Of a stretch of 64,000 nucleotides of DNA, positions 47,248 through 57,019 are shown piece after piece. Each line of letters opens with the position of its first letter. Within the stretch, counting starts at the first letter, position 1. Source of the stretch: Sphaerolaimus hirsutus (Eukaryota > Nematoda > Chromadorea > Monhysterida > Sphaerolaimidae); NCBI GenBank assembly GCA_964036195.1, contig OZ038457.1, positions 12,861,147 through 12,925,146 of the forward strand, in the 5' to 3' direction. Under the pieces are notes generated by a model that was not told the origin of the DNA, made no database searches, and was given only the letters and a program-made list of their open reading frames with translations. The translations under genes and the position numbers were made by a program.

Positions 47248-48231
47248 ATGTCAACAAATGAACCCCCAGCAGCGGGAGAAACTAACCCAAGCACGCGCAA
47301 CCAGGTGACATACACCGAGCATGAATTTAGTGAGAAGATTGCAGAATGGGGTGACAGAAGACAATGGAAGTCACTTGTCAATGCGATTGAGGCAATCAAC
47401 AAGTACCGCCAAAACGACTGGCCGAAGGGCTCGATTGCCACAAAAGACAGCAATGCCACATTGGCACGCCGCCTCCTGCGGCTTGCAGACAAATATTTCA
47501 AATCAGTGTCAGAAGACAAGATTGTCATGGATGACCCAGACCGCACAGATAGCGAGAACAGTGAGGACAGTGACGATGGCGACAACACATCCCGCCCACC
47601 ACTGGTCCAACCCACAATACAACCACGTGATTCACTATCCCCTGCCCCCTTCTCTGAGATGAAAGTCCAAACCTCTGACCTGGCTGCCATGGCTGCCATG
47701 TTCCAGCAGCAATTTGACCTTCACCAGAAACAGTTTGACCAGCAGAACAAGCGGATAGAGCAACTGACCCGATTAATTGCAAATGGCACAACAGCCAACC
47801 TGCCTCAGAATACAGCACAGAGACAAAGGAGCAGCGAAGATCCATGGAAATGGACGACAGAAGATCGCTTAGGAACATTGTCGCAAGGGCCACTATTGCA
47901 ACAGATGATTGAATACATGGAGCGCTTCGTCATGGCCCCAGAAGATGGACTACAGCCACTAAGCACCATCCGCCCCCCAGAGAGAAAGTTGGTGTTGGAC
48001 ACGTGGCAACCACGGCCAGCAAACAGCTCAAATTTGATGGCGACAAATGCAATAACACTGGCCCTTTCCGATTTTGGCTCCACATGGTGCTGCAGCAAGC
48101 CATGGGCATCCCGGAATGCCAGCAGCAGCTTTTTTGGAACCATGTGTTTGCCCAGTGCCTCATTGAAGATGCCCAGAACAAATACCGCGCGATTCGCGTT
48201 AACAAGCGCCATGATATCCTGTATGTTGTAG
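47248..48231 (+). CDS. Gag N-terminal region of the LTR element
   Basis: The ATG at 47248 starts 327 codons in this frame. The first 250 or so are protein-like: acidic and Ser-rich around residues 85-115, then a Gln-rich stretch (MAAMFQQQFDLHQKQFDQQN) that could form a coiled coil. Past about 47995 this frame loses protein character, while the downstream frame (48003 onward) gains it. The two parts are therefore read by a -1 shift or were split by an indel. No classical slippery heptamer is obvious. Confidence 0.8.
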   Translation: MSTNEPPAAGETNPSTRNQVTYTEHEFSEKIAEWGDRRQWKSLVNAIEAINKYRQNDWPKGSIATKDSNATLARRLLRLADKYFKSVSEDKIVMDDPDRTDSENSEDSDDGDNTSRPPLVQPTIQPRDSLSPAPFSEMKVQTSDLAAMAAMFQQQFDLHQKQFDQQNKRIEQLTRLIANGTTANLPQNTAQRQRSSEDPWKWTTEDRLGTLSQGPLLQQMIEYMERFVMAPEDGLQPLSTIRPPERKLVLDTWQPRPANSSNLMATNAITLALSDFGSTWCCSKPWASRNASSSFFGTMCLPSASLKMPRTNTARFALTSAMISCML

Positions 48232-50147
48232 ACAACTTGGTTGAGGCATACCGGTTCGACCACACAGTGCATGCGGTGTCAGAGTGGTACAATCTGAAAC
48301 CTGAGACAGGCGAATCTGCATCTGCTTTCCATACGCGCCTATGTGCAAATTTCCACCACGTCAGTGAAACCATGTCCGACTATGACAGGCAGCGTATGAT
48401 TGGAGACAAATTTTTTGCGGAAGCCCCACAACTAGCCCCAGTGAGCTGTTGGTACATGTGGCGTACACGGTGGCAAGAGGGTAGTTGCACATTGAACATG
48501 GCTATCACCAACATGGATGCGGCCCGTAGAGAGGCTGATCAAACCCGCATGCAGCGGAAAGAACAGCAGAGAGACCAGCAAAGCAAACCATTTCACAGTG
48601 GAAGCTGGCAGTCTGACCTGAAAGTTCAAAGTGCAAAGAGATATGAGACCAGGGGCGTTCGAGCAGCATTCGATCCAAAATCACACAAAGGCCCATGGTG
48701 CACATTTTATATGCACCGAGCACCCATGCCCCATGACCCCAACAAATGCTACATTAATAGCAAGTCTCCAGAGTACCAAGCAGACAGGGCTGAGAGAGTC
48801 AAACAGTCCCTAATCAGACAAGGCAAAACAGAGGAACAGGCCGAGCGTCACATGCGGAAAAAGTGTGAAGAACTTGGGATTCCATTCCAAGCAGATTGCC
48901 TAGCCAGCCGGTGCACAAAGGAGGAGTATGAAGAAGACAATGAATCATGGGCAGGCTGTACAGATGATGAAGATGAAAAATGGGAAGGTCTCCTCGAGGG
49001 TTGGATGCCAACCGTGGCAAGTGCCAGAGAAAACACCACCCAAATTCCCAAAACAAACCCTGACCCAATTGCCACAATCATGTTTATGGGAGTTCCGGTG
49101 ATTGGGCGCATTGACACGGGATGCAGCATTGGCTTGTTCATTGAAGACTCGGCACTGGAAAAGATTTGGAAAAATGCCAAAGCCAACCCAATGGAAGAAC
49201 GTGCAAAATTCCGCCCATACACAAATGGCCATATTTCAACCTCGGGACACAGAATTGAGCAGGATTGCTTACGCGTCTATGATATGAGAGTCAAGCATAA
49301 AACTCCAGATGGCCAGTGGCACAGTGACACTCTGCCCGCAATCGTAAAATTAATGGAATTTCTCCCAGCAGGACAACCACTTTTGATTGGAGGAGCAGCA
49401 ATTTGGGGACCACTGCAGGTGGTGCTCACTGCCCACTGCGAGTTGGACAGACTGTCACAAGAATACCTGGGAACACTGACAAACTGCATGGATCACATGA
49501 AGATCATCAGCAACAGGAATGCCCCAACTCAACCCACAGCAAATATACCCAGCCCCAAAAATCAGACCAACTCCAGTCAATGTACTTGCCAGCCCAAAAA
49601 CAAAAATTCACCACAATTGGGAATGGGCTGCATCGATCACACCCAGGCTGCCAGAATAGAGGGCAGTCACAACAAAGGAGACCCCCCGACCCCCATCACT
49701 GTGGAAGCTGGGCTATTGAAAGAATGCAACCAACTGCGTCAGATGGTCAAAGTGCTAGAAGCAAAATTGCAAGTGGAGCAAGAGGAGAAGAAGTTGGTGG
49801 AAATGCTCGCTTTCTACGGGGACCACAGTAGCATGCAGTCGTTGCGGCTGACTTTGCAGCAGGGGCGAGCAGCGGATGGCTTTGCAAGCAGCAGCTTTCA
49901 AGACCCAATGCAGGCACCAAACACAGCACCCAACAATGAGGCAGCAGAACAAAAGACACCACCACCCACCATCCCAACCAAAACCAGCTCACTGAATCAC
50001 CATGTACTGCGCTATCCTGATCAGCTGCACAATTCTGGGGATTCACCAGCCGAAGGACAACTGCCAGCCAGTTTGCCAGCCATGTCATTCAATGGACAGC
50101 GGAATCACAAGAAGAAACGCAAGAAAAACTTGAAATCCGTACAATAA
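48003..50147 (+). CDS. Gag capsid-like and aspartic protease ORF of the LTR element
   Basis: The open frame runs for 714 codons, overlapping the upstream Gag frame; the frame is open from about 47913 and has no ATG near its beginning. Order: a capsid-like helical region (residues about 10-190, with FRFWLHMVLQQAMG and ESASAFHTRLCANF); a zinc-binding pattern C233-x4-H238-x5-H244-x4-C249; an acidic stretch (about 308-328); a retropepsin-like IDTGCS with the catalytic D at about 371; a Pro/Asn/Gln-rich linker; a predicted coiled coil (about 565-605, LLKECNQLRQMVKVLEAKLQ); and a basic tail HKKKRKKNLK. No polymerase domains follow. The C-terminal coiled coil plus nuclear-localisation-like tail is unusual for Gag-Pro. 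Confidence 0.85.
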   Translation: MATTASKQLKFDGDKCNNTGPFRFWLHMVLQQAMGIPECQQQLFWNHVFAQCLIEDAQNKYRAIRVNKRHDILYVVDNLVEAYRFDHTVHAVSEWYNLKPETGESASAFHTRLCANFHHVSETMSDYDRQRMIGDKFFAEAPQLAPVSCWYMWRTRWQEGSCTLNMAITNMDAARREADQTRMQRKEQQRDQQSKPFHSGSWQSDLKVQSAKRYETRGVRAAFDPKSHKGPWCTFYMHRAPMPHDPNKCYINSKSPEYQADRAERVKQSLIRQGKTEEQAERHMRKKCEELGIPFQADCLASRCTKEEYEEDNESWAGCTDDEDEKWEGLLEGWMPTVASARENTTQIPKTNPDPIATIMFMGVPVIGRIDTGCSIGLFIEDSALEKIWKNAKANPMEERAKFRPYTNGHISTSGHRIEQDCLRVYDMRVKHKTPDGQWHSDTLPAIVKLMEFLPAGQPLLIGGAAIWGPLQVVLTAHCELDRLSQEYLGTLTNCMDHMKIISNRNAPTQPTANIPSPKNQTNSSQCTCQPKNKNSPQLGMGCIDHTQAARIEGSHNKGDPPTPITVEAGLLKECNQLRQMVKVLEAKLQVEQEEKKLVEMLAFYGDHSSMQSLRLTLQQGRAADGFASSSFQDPMQAPNTAPNNEAAEQKTPPPTIPTKTSSLNHHVLRYPDQLHNSGDSPAEGQLPASLPAMSFNGQRNHKKKRKKNLKSVQ

Positions 50148-50295
50148 GGCATGATTGTGATTTTTTTCCTTGTGGTGTGTGATATTTGGTGAAAAATTTG
50201 TATTTGAAATTAGTGTTTTTATTCTCATTTTTGCAGGATTTTGATGTTGCTTTTTCCTGTCAGTTCCCCCCTGTAGGGTGAACTTAGGGGGGGCT

Positions 50296-50666
50296 GTTGT
50301 AGTGACACTACATTGTATTTATTCCCATGTATTTATTCCACAGTTGAGTAGGTTTTGGGGCATGTGCTGAACCCCTAAACTTTATGTTTCAGCCAATTCT
50401 TTATAAGTGGCTATTTTGTATGCCAATTCAGTTCAGTTCTTTTGCCTGTTCTCTTTTGCACTTCAGTAAAATGAAGTTAATCAAACAATGAGGAACGTGT
50501 CGCACGGCGACGGTGCCCAAATAATAATTCCACAGCGCACTCCGAACGCCTCCACTCCTCACCTTGATCGGCACCAGGTGACCTCAACTCTGCATTGCTG
50601 AGGCTCACAAGTTGAAAAGCTCCCCGGGTACAGACTGCCATTGCTCTGAGCCCCGTGGGTGCAACA
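50296..50666 (+). repeat. Right LTR
   Basis: 371 bp matching the left LTR. Duplicated block copy 2 begins directly after it, at CCTACTTTTAGCG. Confidence 0.93.
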
Positions 50667-50707
50667 CCTACTTTTAGCGATTTTTCTCCTTTTCCTCCCT
50701 TCTATGC

Positions 50708-51484
50708 TAGGGTTCAAACGGGACCAGTTTTTCGGACCGGGACCGGGACCAGAAATTTTTCTTATCGGGACCGGGACTAGGTGGTCGGGACTGGGACCGG
50801 GACCAGGACTGGCATTTTTCAATTGTCGGGACCGGGACTGGGGCATCCGGACCGGGACCAGGATTTGCCGAACCAGGTACCAGGACACCCAGCCCACTTT
50901 TGAGCCCTATCGGGACCGATAACCATTTGAATGCATATTTTCAGAAGTTTCATACGATTTTGACACTTCATTCAATCAAAATTGTCATCAAAAATATGAT
51001 AAAAGTCAAAATTCAATTGAGTCACAAAAAAGGACATAATGCACAAAAATTATGACAGTGAGTATTGATACATAAGCTGGCGCAGTGCTTTCTGAAGGAA
51101 AATAAATTTTTCAGCCTTCTCTGATGTCGAACATGAATGAGAATGTTTGGAACTCACCAAAAAAACGTCAAAAATTCGTCGACGGAATGAGAATGCGCCG
51201 ACTGGCGCGAATTTTTTCGAATTTTACAAGTATTTAAAAGGCAAAATTTGGATCCAGTCCGGTCAATTGTTCTTATCGGGACCGCTGAAAAATTCCGGGA
51301 CCGGGACTGGGTGGTCGGGACCGGGACTGGCCTTTTTCAATTGTTGGGACCGGGACCGGGACTGGCCTTTTTCAATTGTTGGGACCGGGACCGGGACTAG
51401 GGTGTCGGGACCAGGACCGGGACCGCCCCAGTCCCGACTTTTTGCCGAACCATGTACCGGGACCGCGGTCCCGTTTGAACCCTA
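50708..51484. mobile_element. hAT-like element with GGACCGGG arms
   Basis: It has a perfect 8-bp duplication TTCTATGC (50700-50707 and 51485-51492). The ends are TAGGGTTCAAACGGGACC and its inverse. The arms are GGGACCGGGACC words. Gly/Pro/Arg-rich frames over it are not genes. Confidence 0.92.
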
Positions 51485-51620
51485 TTCTATGCCTATATTT
51501 TGAACCCCCGCGAACCCCACCCCAGAAAATTTTTCAGCATTCTATCCCTCCGGAGAAGCGATTTGCTATCTATATGAACCCCCGCAGGGTTCCAAGTCTA
51601 CAAAACCCCTGGCTAGTGTA

Positions 51621-52350
51621 TAGGGTTCAAACGGGACCGCAGTCCCGGTACATGGTTCGGCAAAAAGTCAGGACTGGGGCGGTCCCGGTCCCGACAATTG
51701 AAAAAAGCCAGTCCCGGTCCCGGTCCCGACCACCCAGTCCCGGTCCCGGTCCCGGAATTTAATAGCGGTCCCGACAAGGGATGCAAAAAAATGTATTTTT
51801 CAATGACATGGGGCCAGGGACATGTGCAGGGGGGGCGGCAGCACCTCCCGTTACCGGGCTGGACAAAGAAATGTGCCAGGGATGGCACTTTGTGAAGTGA
51901 TTTTGTATACACTCAGCAAAAATTTTGCACGCGAGCGCGCATTTCCGCACCGCATAATTCATTTTTTTCTTTCCAGTGTGAAATGACAACTACAAATGCC
52001 CTCAACACAGTGCCCGGTAGCATAAATGTACCTAGATACAAATAAGTACTATATAGTACACGTTGGCGTTGGCGCCAATGCCAATAGGGTCATGGCGCAA
52101 ATGTATGGCACCAGCGCCATGCCGTGATTCTGTCACTGTGTCAACAAAAATTTAGGGGGGTGCTGAGCCCCCCCCCTTCGCCGGCTCTGTAAACCAACGG
52201 CCCCCAAACAGTGGGTTCAGACAAGACCGCGGTGCCGGTACATGGTTCGGCAAATCCCAGTCCCGGTCCCGACCCCCCAGTCCCGGTCCCGGTCCCTACA
52301 TTAGAAAATTTTTGGTCCCGGTCCGAAAAACTGGTCCCGTTTGAACCCTA
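51621..52350. mobile_element. Second hAT-like element with GGACCGGG arms
   Basis: It has a perfect 8-bp duplication CTAGTGTA (51613-51620 and 52351-52358). It has the same ends as 50708-51484. It contains part of a CAGGGACRTG/GGCGC-type element (from about 51825). The hAT empty site GTCCCGTT is at 52334-52341. Confidence 0.92.
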
Positions 52351-52759
52351 CTAGTGTATACTTATTTTTAGCCATTTTAAACCTGCTTTTGGCTACTTTT
52401 AACTGATTATTAGCGATTTTTCCCCTTTCTGCCTCTTAGCCTTGAAAAAGCCTATATATTGTGCCACCGCCAGCCCCCCCCCCAGAAAAATTTTCAGCTA
52501 TTTGCTATCTATCCAGCCCCCGCGAGGGCCAAAATCTTGGAGACCTCTGCAGGGACTTATGAGCATTGAACGCAATTTACAATTTTTTTTATCAAATACA
52601 CATTAATCTATAAAAAATCCCATTTTAAACAATAACCAGATTCTTTGCAGACTTTTTCGGATTATCTATTACACATTCTGTTTGTGATCATCTGCGTGTT
52701 TACCTAAAGCCGAAAACAAACCCCGACAGCGTGAAAACAAAAAGTGAAAATGGGCTCAC

Positions 52760-55700
52760 GAGCACATGGGCGCACAGTTGAAACACATCCTGGAACTCCT
52801 TGCATAACTGTGATTTCAGAAAGTGCGCCTTCTTAGCGGTCATCTCCTTGGCGCTGTAGTCGAACACCTCCTCACTGCAAAAAAATTCTAATCAGTTACC
52901 AAAACTGTACTTCACCCACCCAATACCGCACCTGAGCAATCGCAAAATTTTCATGTTGTTCATGCAGAGGGCATCGTTTGTTCTCGACGCGCCGACAATC
53001 TCTGATATAAATGAGGGCCAGTGGCGCGGCCATTCCTGGAAAAGGGAAATCTTTGTTACATAACATGTTTATTCGGGTGTGAAGTAGGGATGGCCGGTGT
53101 ATTTTTTTAACCGTATAAAAAAACGTTGTTTTTTAAAACAGAGGCATCGATAGGGTTGGCCGCTGTTTTTTTTAAACGTTTTTTTTTTAAACATGACCTC
53201 CGAAATGTTTTTTTTATTTTTAAAACATCAGCCGAAATTTTTAGTACTAAGCACTAGCTATTTTGCAAAATTTTTGCGCGCAAGCGCGCAATTTCACACA
53301 CAAATTGACATTGGTGGTTGTTTTCATTTGTTTTGTGGCATTTTTAGTATCAAAGTATCCATTTCTCTGTGCTACCATGGGTTAATAAGCCGTCATATGT
53401 TGCTGCACTATATAATATTGTGGTAATGTGCTTCCATGTACCTCCACAGTGTGTAACTTCACTCCCAAAATAACAACCTCATTTCATAACCTTGTTTGAT
53501 CACTATTCCGTGCCAAACTTTACCTGAAGTCACGAACATTCGACTATAAGGCGATATACGAACGATATGTCGATGAAAAATGGATATTTTTGACACAAAT
53601 CACCACTTATAATGCTATCCCATGGCTCCACAGACATTATATGGTCATATATAACATCACAGAGTATTGCCACCGTCTGATATACCTATATATGTTGACA
53701 CAATGTCATATCTGGGAGCTTTTAAAAAAAAACGTTTTTTATTTAAAAAAAACGTTGTTTTTTTTATAAAAAAACATCGAGTTAAAAAAAAACGTTTTTT
53801 TTCCAACCCTAGGCATCGAAACCGTTTTTTTAAACATCAGCCAAAAAATTTTGTACTATGTACTAGGTATTTTGCATTGTTTTTGCGCGCAAGCGCGCAA
53901 TTTCACATACACTTTACCATTTGTGATTGTTTTCATTGGTTTTGAGGCATTTTTAGTGTGAAAGCTTCCATTTGTTCATGCTATTGTGTCATAATAAGCA
54001 ATGATATGTTAGTGTAGCATATAATATCCAGCCAATGTGCTCCCACATACTTCTACAGTGTGATCCATCACTGTCAATGGATTAGCCTGATATTATAACC
54101 TTGTATAAGTGCTATTCCATGCTAAACTTGACTTAAACGTTGTAAAGTGCGACATACGTAACAAGTCGACAAAAATGGATATTTTTGACAGAAATCACCA
54201 CTTATAATGCTATCCCATGGCTCCACAGCCATTATATATATAACATCACAAAGTACTGGCATGTGTTTGATATACCTGTATATGTTGACCCATAACCATA
54301 TCTGGGAGCTTTTAAAAAAACCGTTTTAAATTTTTGTTAAAAACGTTGTTGTTGTTTTAAAAAGACGGTCGTTAAAAAAAACGTTTTTTGGCCGTCCCTA
54401 GTGTGAAGTCGACACATTAAACAGAAGACAACCGACCTGTTTCACGATCTCAACCAAAACTAGGTTCAGTTTGCTCAAGTACATTTTCTGCCGCTCCATT
54501 TTCTCAGGATCGCTCGAAATTTCAATAATTACCTCGACAACGAACGAGCGAATACCTGTGTTACGAAACAGAATTCACATTAAATCAGGGGTTTAGGAGG
54601 GGGGTTGGGGGGGGGAGCTAACCCCCCCCCCGCAAAATCCCGGAGGCAAATTTTTTGGCTATCTATCCCCACATCGGCCAGCTATCTACCAATCTGGACC
54701 GATTTTTGAGAAATTTAGCCCCAATTCTCATTCAAAAACGTTAATTTCCATACAATTTTAGTTTTTCACCTTCAAAATCGCTCCCCCCCCTAAAAGTTCC
54801 TCCTGTAGTAAACGGAATGGGGCCATGGCGCTGGCGCCATTCATTGGCGCCAGCGCCATGACCCTATTGGCGTTGGCGCCAATGCCAAAGTGTTATCTAA
54901 GTACTTATTTGCGCCTAAATTTAGGTACAGGGCACTGCGTTGAAGGCATTTGTAGTGGTTTTCACTCCAGAATCGAAAATATGAATTATATATAGAGTGG
55001 GGGGCGGAAATGCGCGCTTGCGCGCAAAATTTTTGCTAAGTAGGTAAAAAATTGCTTCACGAAAGTGCCATTTCTGGCACTTTTTTTTGTCCGGCCCGGG
55101 AACGGGGGGGGCGGCCGCCCCCCCCGCCCCCCCCCCCCCTGCGTACGTCCCTGTCGTTAGGGTTCAAACGATATATTGTATCGAATATCGAATATTGGAT
55201 ATCGACCATTTTTTAATATCGAATATTGAATATCGATATCGAAAATTTTAAAAAAATATCGAATATCGATATCGAAAATTTTGAAAAAATATCGAATATC
55301 GACCATTTTTTCGATATATCGAACCTGTATTGTGTCTCCAAATTTACTTTTCATTATCATTTTGAGATGTTTATGGTTGATCTGATGAGCTTATAGTATT
55401 GTATTTGATGAGTAAAAGTACAGTATTTATAATGTCATTGTTGTTGGAGTGCTAAATTTGAAGCCAGAAATGCTGATATACTTTTTTTTGCAACATGCCC
55501 TTAAGCAATTAGGTTAGGATGAACTGTAATATCTACCAATTGTTATTTGTCTGATACACTTTGATTCATCATGTTTTTCTTCTATTTTCTACCATTGAGT
55601 GATGTAAAGCTTGTTAAAATCACTTGCACCATTTAAATTTCAGTAAAGAGATGATTAAACATGTGTGCAACCACATGAAAATACAATATGCCACTCGAAA

Positions 55701-57019
55701 TATGCCTTGCTATACCAAAAGCATATCGCAATATCGAATATCGAAAATATCGAAATATCGAATATCGACCATTTTTCAATATCGAATATCGAATATCGAT
55801 ATCGAGGTTCCATATCGTATCGATATCGAATATCGAGTTTCAGAAAAAAATATCGAATATCGATATCGAAAATTTTGAAAAAATATCGAATATCGATATC
55901 GAAAAGTCATATCGTTTGAACCCTACCTGTCGTTGCCTATTTTCAGCTATTTGTGAACCCCGCGAACCCCCCGCCCCGCTCCCCCCCAAAAAAATTAATT
56001 TTTTCAGCTATGTATCCCTCCGGAGGAACGATTTACTATATGAACCCCCGCGGAGGTCCAAACCTACAAAACCCCTGCCTGCATTCAATGCTATTAGAAG
56101 AAAAACACAAGACCCGCGAAACACACCAGTGCACTGTTCCCTGGGCAAAACTTTCCATCTGTTTTTCACAACCTTTTCCAGTATCTGCAGTGCAAAATAG
56201 CGTGTCTCGAGACTATTTGAACAAGTGAGCACCGCGTCCACTCTGCGCCACGAGTCCTGGTGGTCCTTCAACGTGGTCAGGATGTGTTGCGCTTTCTGCT
56301 GGGTCGCACCTGGCAGAGACGGAAAGTGTGTTAATAACGTGCAGTGTATTGGTTTTCCCAGGCTGGAAATAATAGCAGGTCATAATTCAGGGGTCTCCAA
56401 TAGGGGCGACACTCCCGAATCCTTATTTTCGCCAAAAATTGGGTACCATGGTGCTTTTTTTCAAAATCGCTAATAATTTTACTTGATGTTTGCACATTTT
56501 TACCAGCTTTGAACTGGGTGTGTGCCTCATCGTATCTAGTACATCTTGAAGCACATTCCATGTAAATCTGCTCCAAGTGCATCTAAACCCACAGCACGTC
56601 TATGCACCATGTGAGTGCTTGTCAGCATAAAGTCAGGAGTTGGTTTAGATAGTTTGGATGCACTGGGGGAATGGTGCGTCAAAACTCAAAACTCTTTGAT
56701 TGTGCCGCCGCACACATATTGTACAGACAGTTTAGATGGGCTGGGGTCAAATAAAGAGCGCTGAGAGCTGTCTCCCACACCATGAACTATGTAAATACAC
56801 ACTTTTTTACCAATATAACCAAATAGCCTTATCCATTTTTGCTTATTTCTGATGAAAAACCTAGATGATCAGAAACCCGAACGCATGCCGACCAGTTTCA
56901 GTGTTCATGATGCGCACAACGTGATCGAGCAGGTCGATGTCCAGTTTCTGGCTTAGGTCCGCCCACGACGGCATCAACTTTGTCTCAGCCTCGTGCAGCA
57001 CTGCCTCGGAATTCGTCAT
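52760..57019 (-). CDS. Exportin-1 copy 2, exons 1-5 only
   Basis: Exons in transcript order: 56893-57019 (ATG), 56127-56309, 54437-54555, 52932-53035 and 52760-52874, all with AG/GT borders and matching phases, giving 216 residues in one frame. Landmarks: SQKLDIDLLDHVV, ALQILEKVVKNRWKVLPREQ, SSDPEKMERQKMYLSKLN, EWPRHWPSFISEIVGASR and EEVFDYSAKEMTAKK. This is the N-terminal part of the exportin (importin-beta-like, Ran-contacting HEAT repeats). The next exon, which copy 1 has at 21933-22052, does not occur to the left: the block ends at the LTR element. As it stands this copy is a 5-prime fragment, or its remainder is the 3-prime half now attached to copy 1. It is divergent from PDHB, 1.13 kb from its start codon. 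Confidence 0.92.
53085..54400. mobile_element. hAT-like element, TAGGGATGGCCGG ends, with nested element
   Basis: It has a perfect 8-bp duplication GTGTGAAG (53077-53084 and 54401-54408). It carries the shared hAT core (about 53860-54300). The arms contain ACGTTTTTT words. It is interrupted by 53151-53811. Confidence 0.9.
53151..53811. mobile_element. Nested hAT-like element with ACGTTTTTT arms
   Basis: It has a perfect 8-bp duplication GGCATCGA (53143-53150 and 53812-53819). The ends are TAGGGTTGGCCG and CCAACCCTA. It is a near relative of the host element it landed in. Confidence 0.92.
54820..55153. mobile_element. Partial CAGGGACGTACG-type element
   Basis: The right end GCGTACGTCCCTG preceded by long C/G runs and a GGCGGCCGCC palindrome is clear. 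GGCGCC words lie at about 54828-54890. The left end is not identifiable. Confidence 0.55.
55158..55925. mobile_element. hAT-like element with CGATATCG arms
   Basis: It has a perfect 8-bp duplication CCTGTCGT (55150-55157 and 55926-55933). The ends are TAGGGTTCAAACGATAT and ATATCGTTTGAACCCTA. Its centre matches that of 23368-26093 but it lacks the AATGTCAAGTGAT satellite. It lies in XPO1 intron 2, copy 2 only. Confidence 0.92.

Larger units (their letters stand above)
46697..50666 (+). mobile_element. LTR retroelement encoding only Gag and protease
   Basis: It has two LTRs of about 371-372 bp (46697-47068 and 50296-50666) starting TGTTGTAG and ending GCAACA. A TGG-starting candidate primer site follows the left LTR directly (47069). 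A polypurine tract AGGGGGGGG (50286-50294) precedes the right LTR. The coding part spans 47248-50147. There is no reverse transcriptase, RNase H or integrase, and only about 150 nt separate the last stop from the right LTR, so the element depends on proteins in trans. The flanks GTGTTC and CCTACT do not match, so a target duplication is absent. Confidence 0.93.

Noticed and set aside
47085..47893. Minus-strand frames over the Gag region (also 47805-48373, 48814-49232, 49747-50088)
   Set aside because: Antisense shadows of the Gag-Pro frames, with no domain features.
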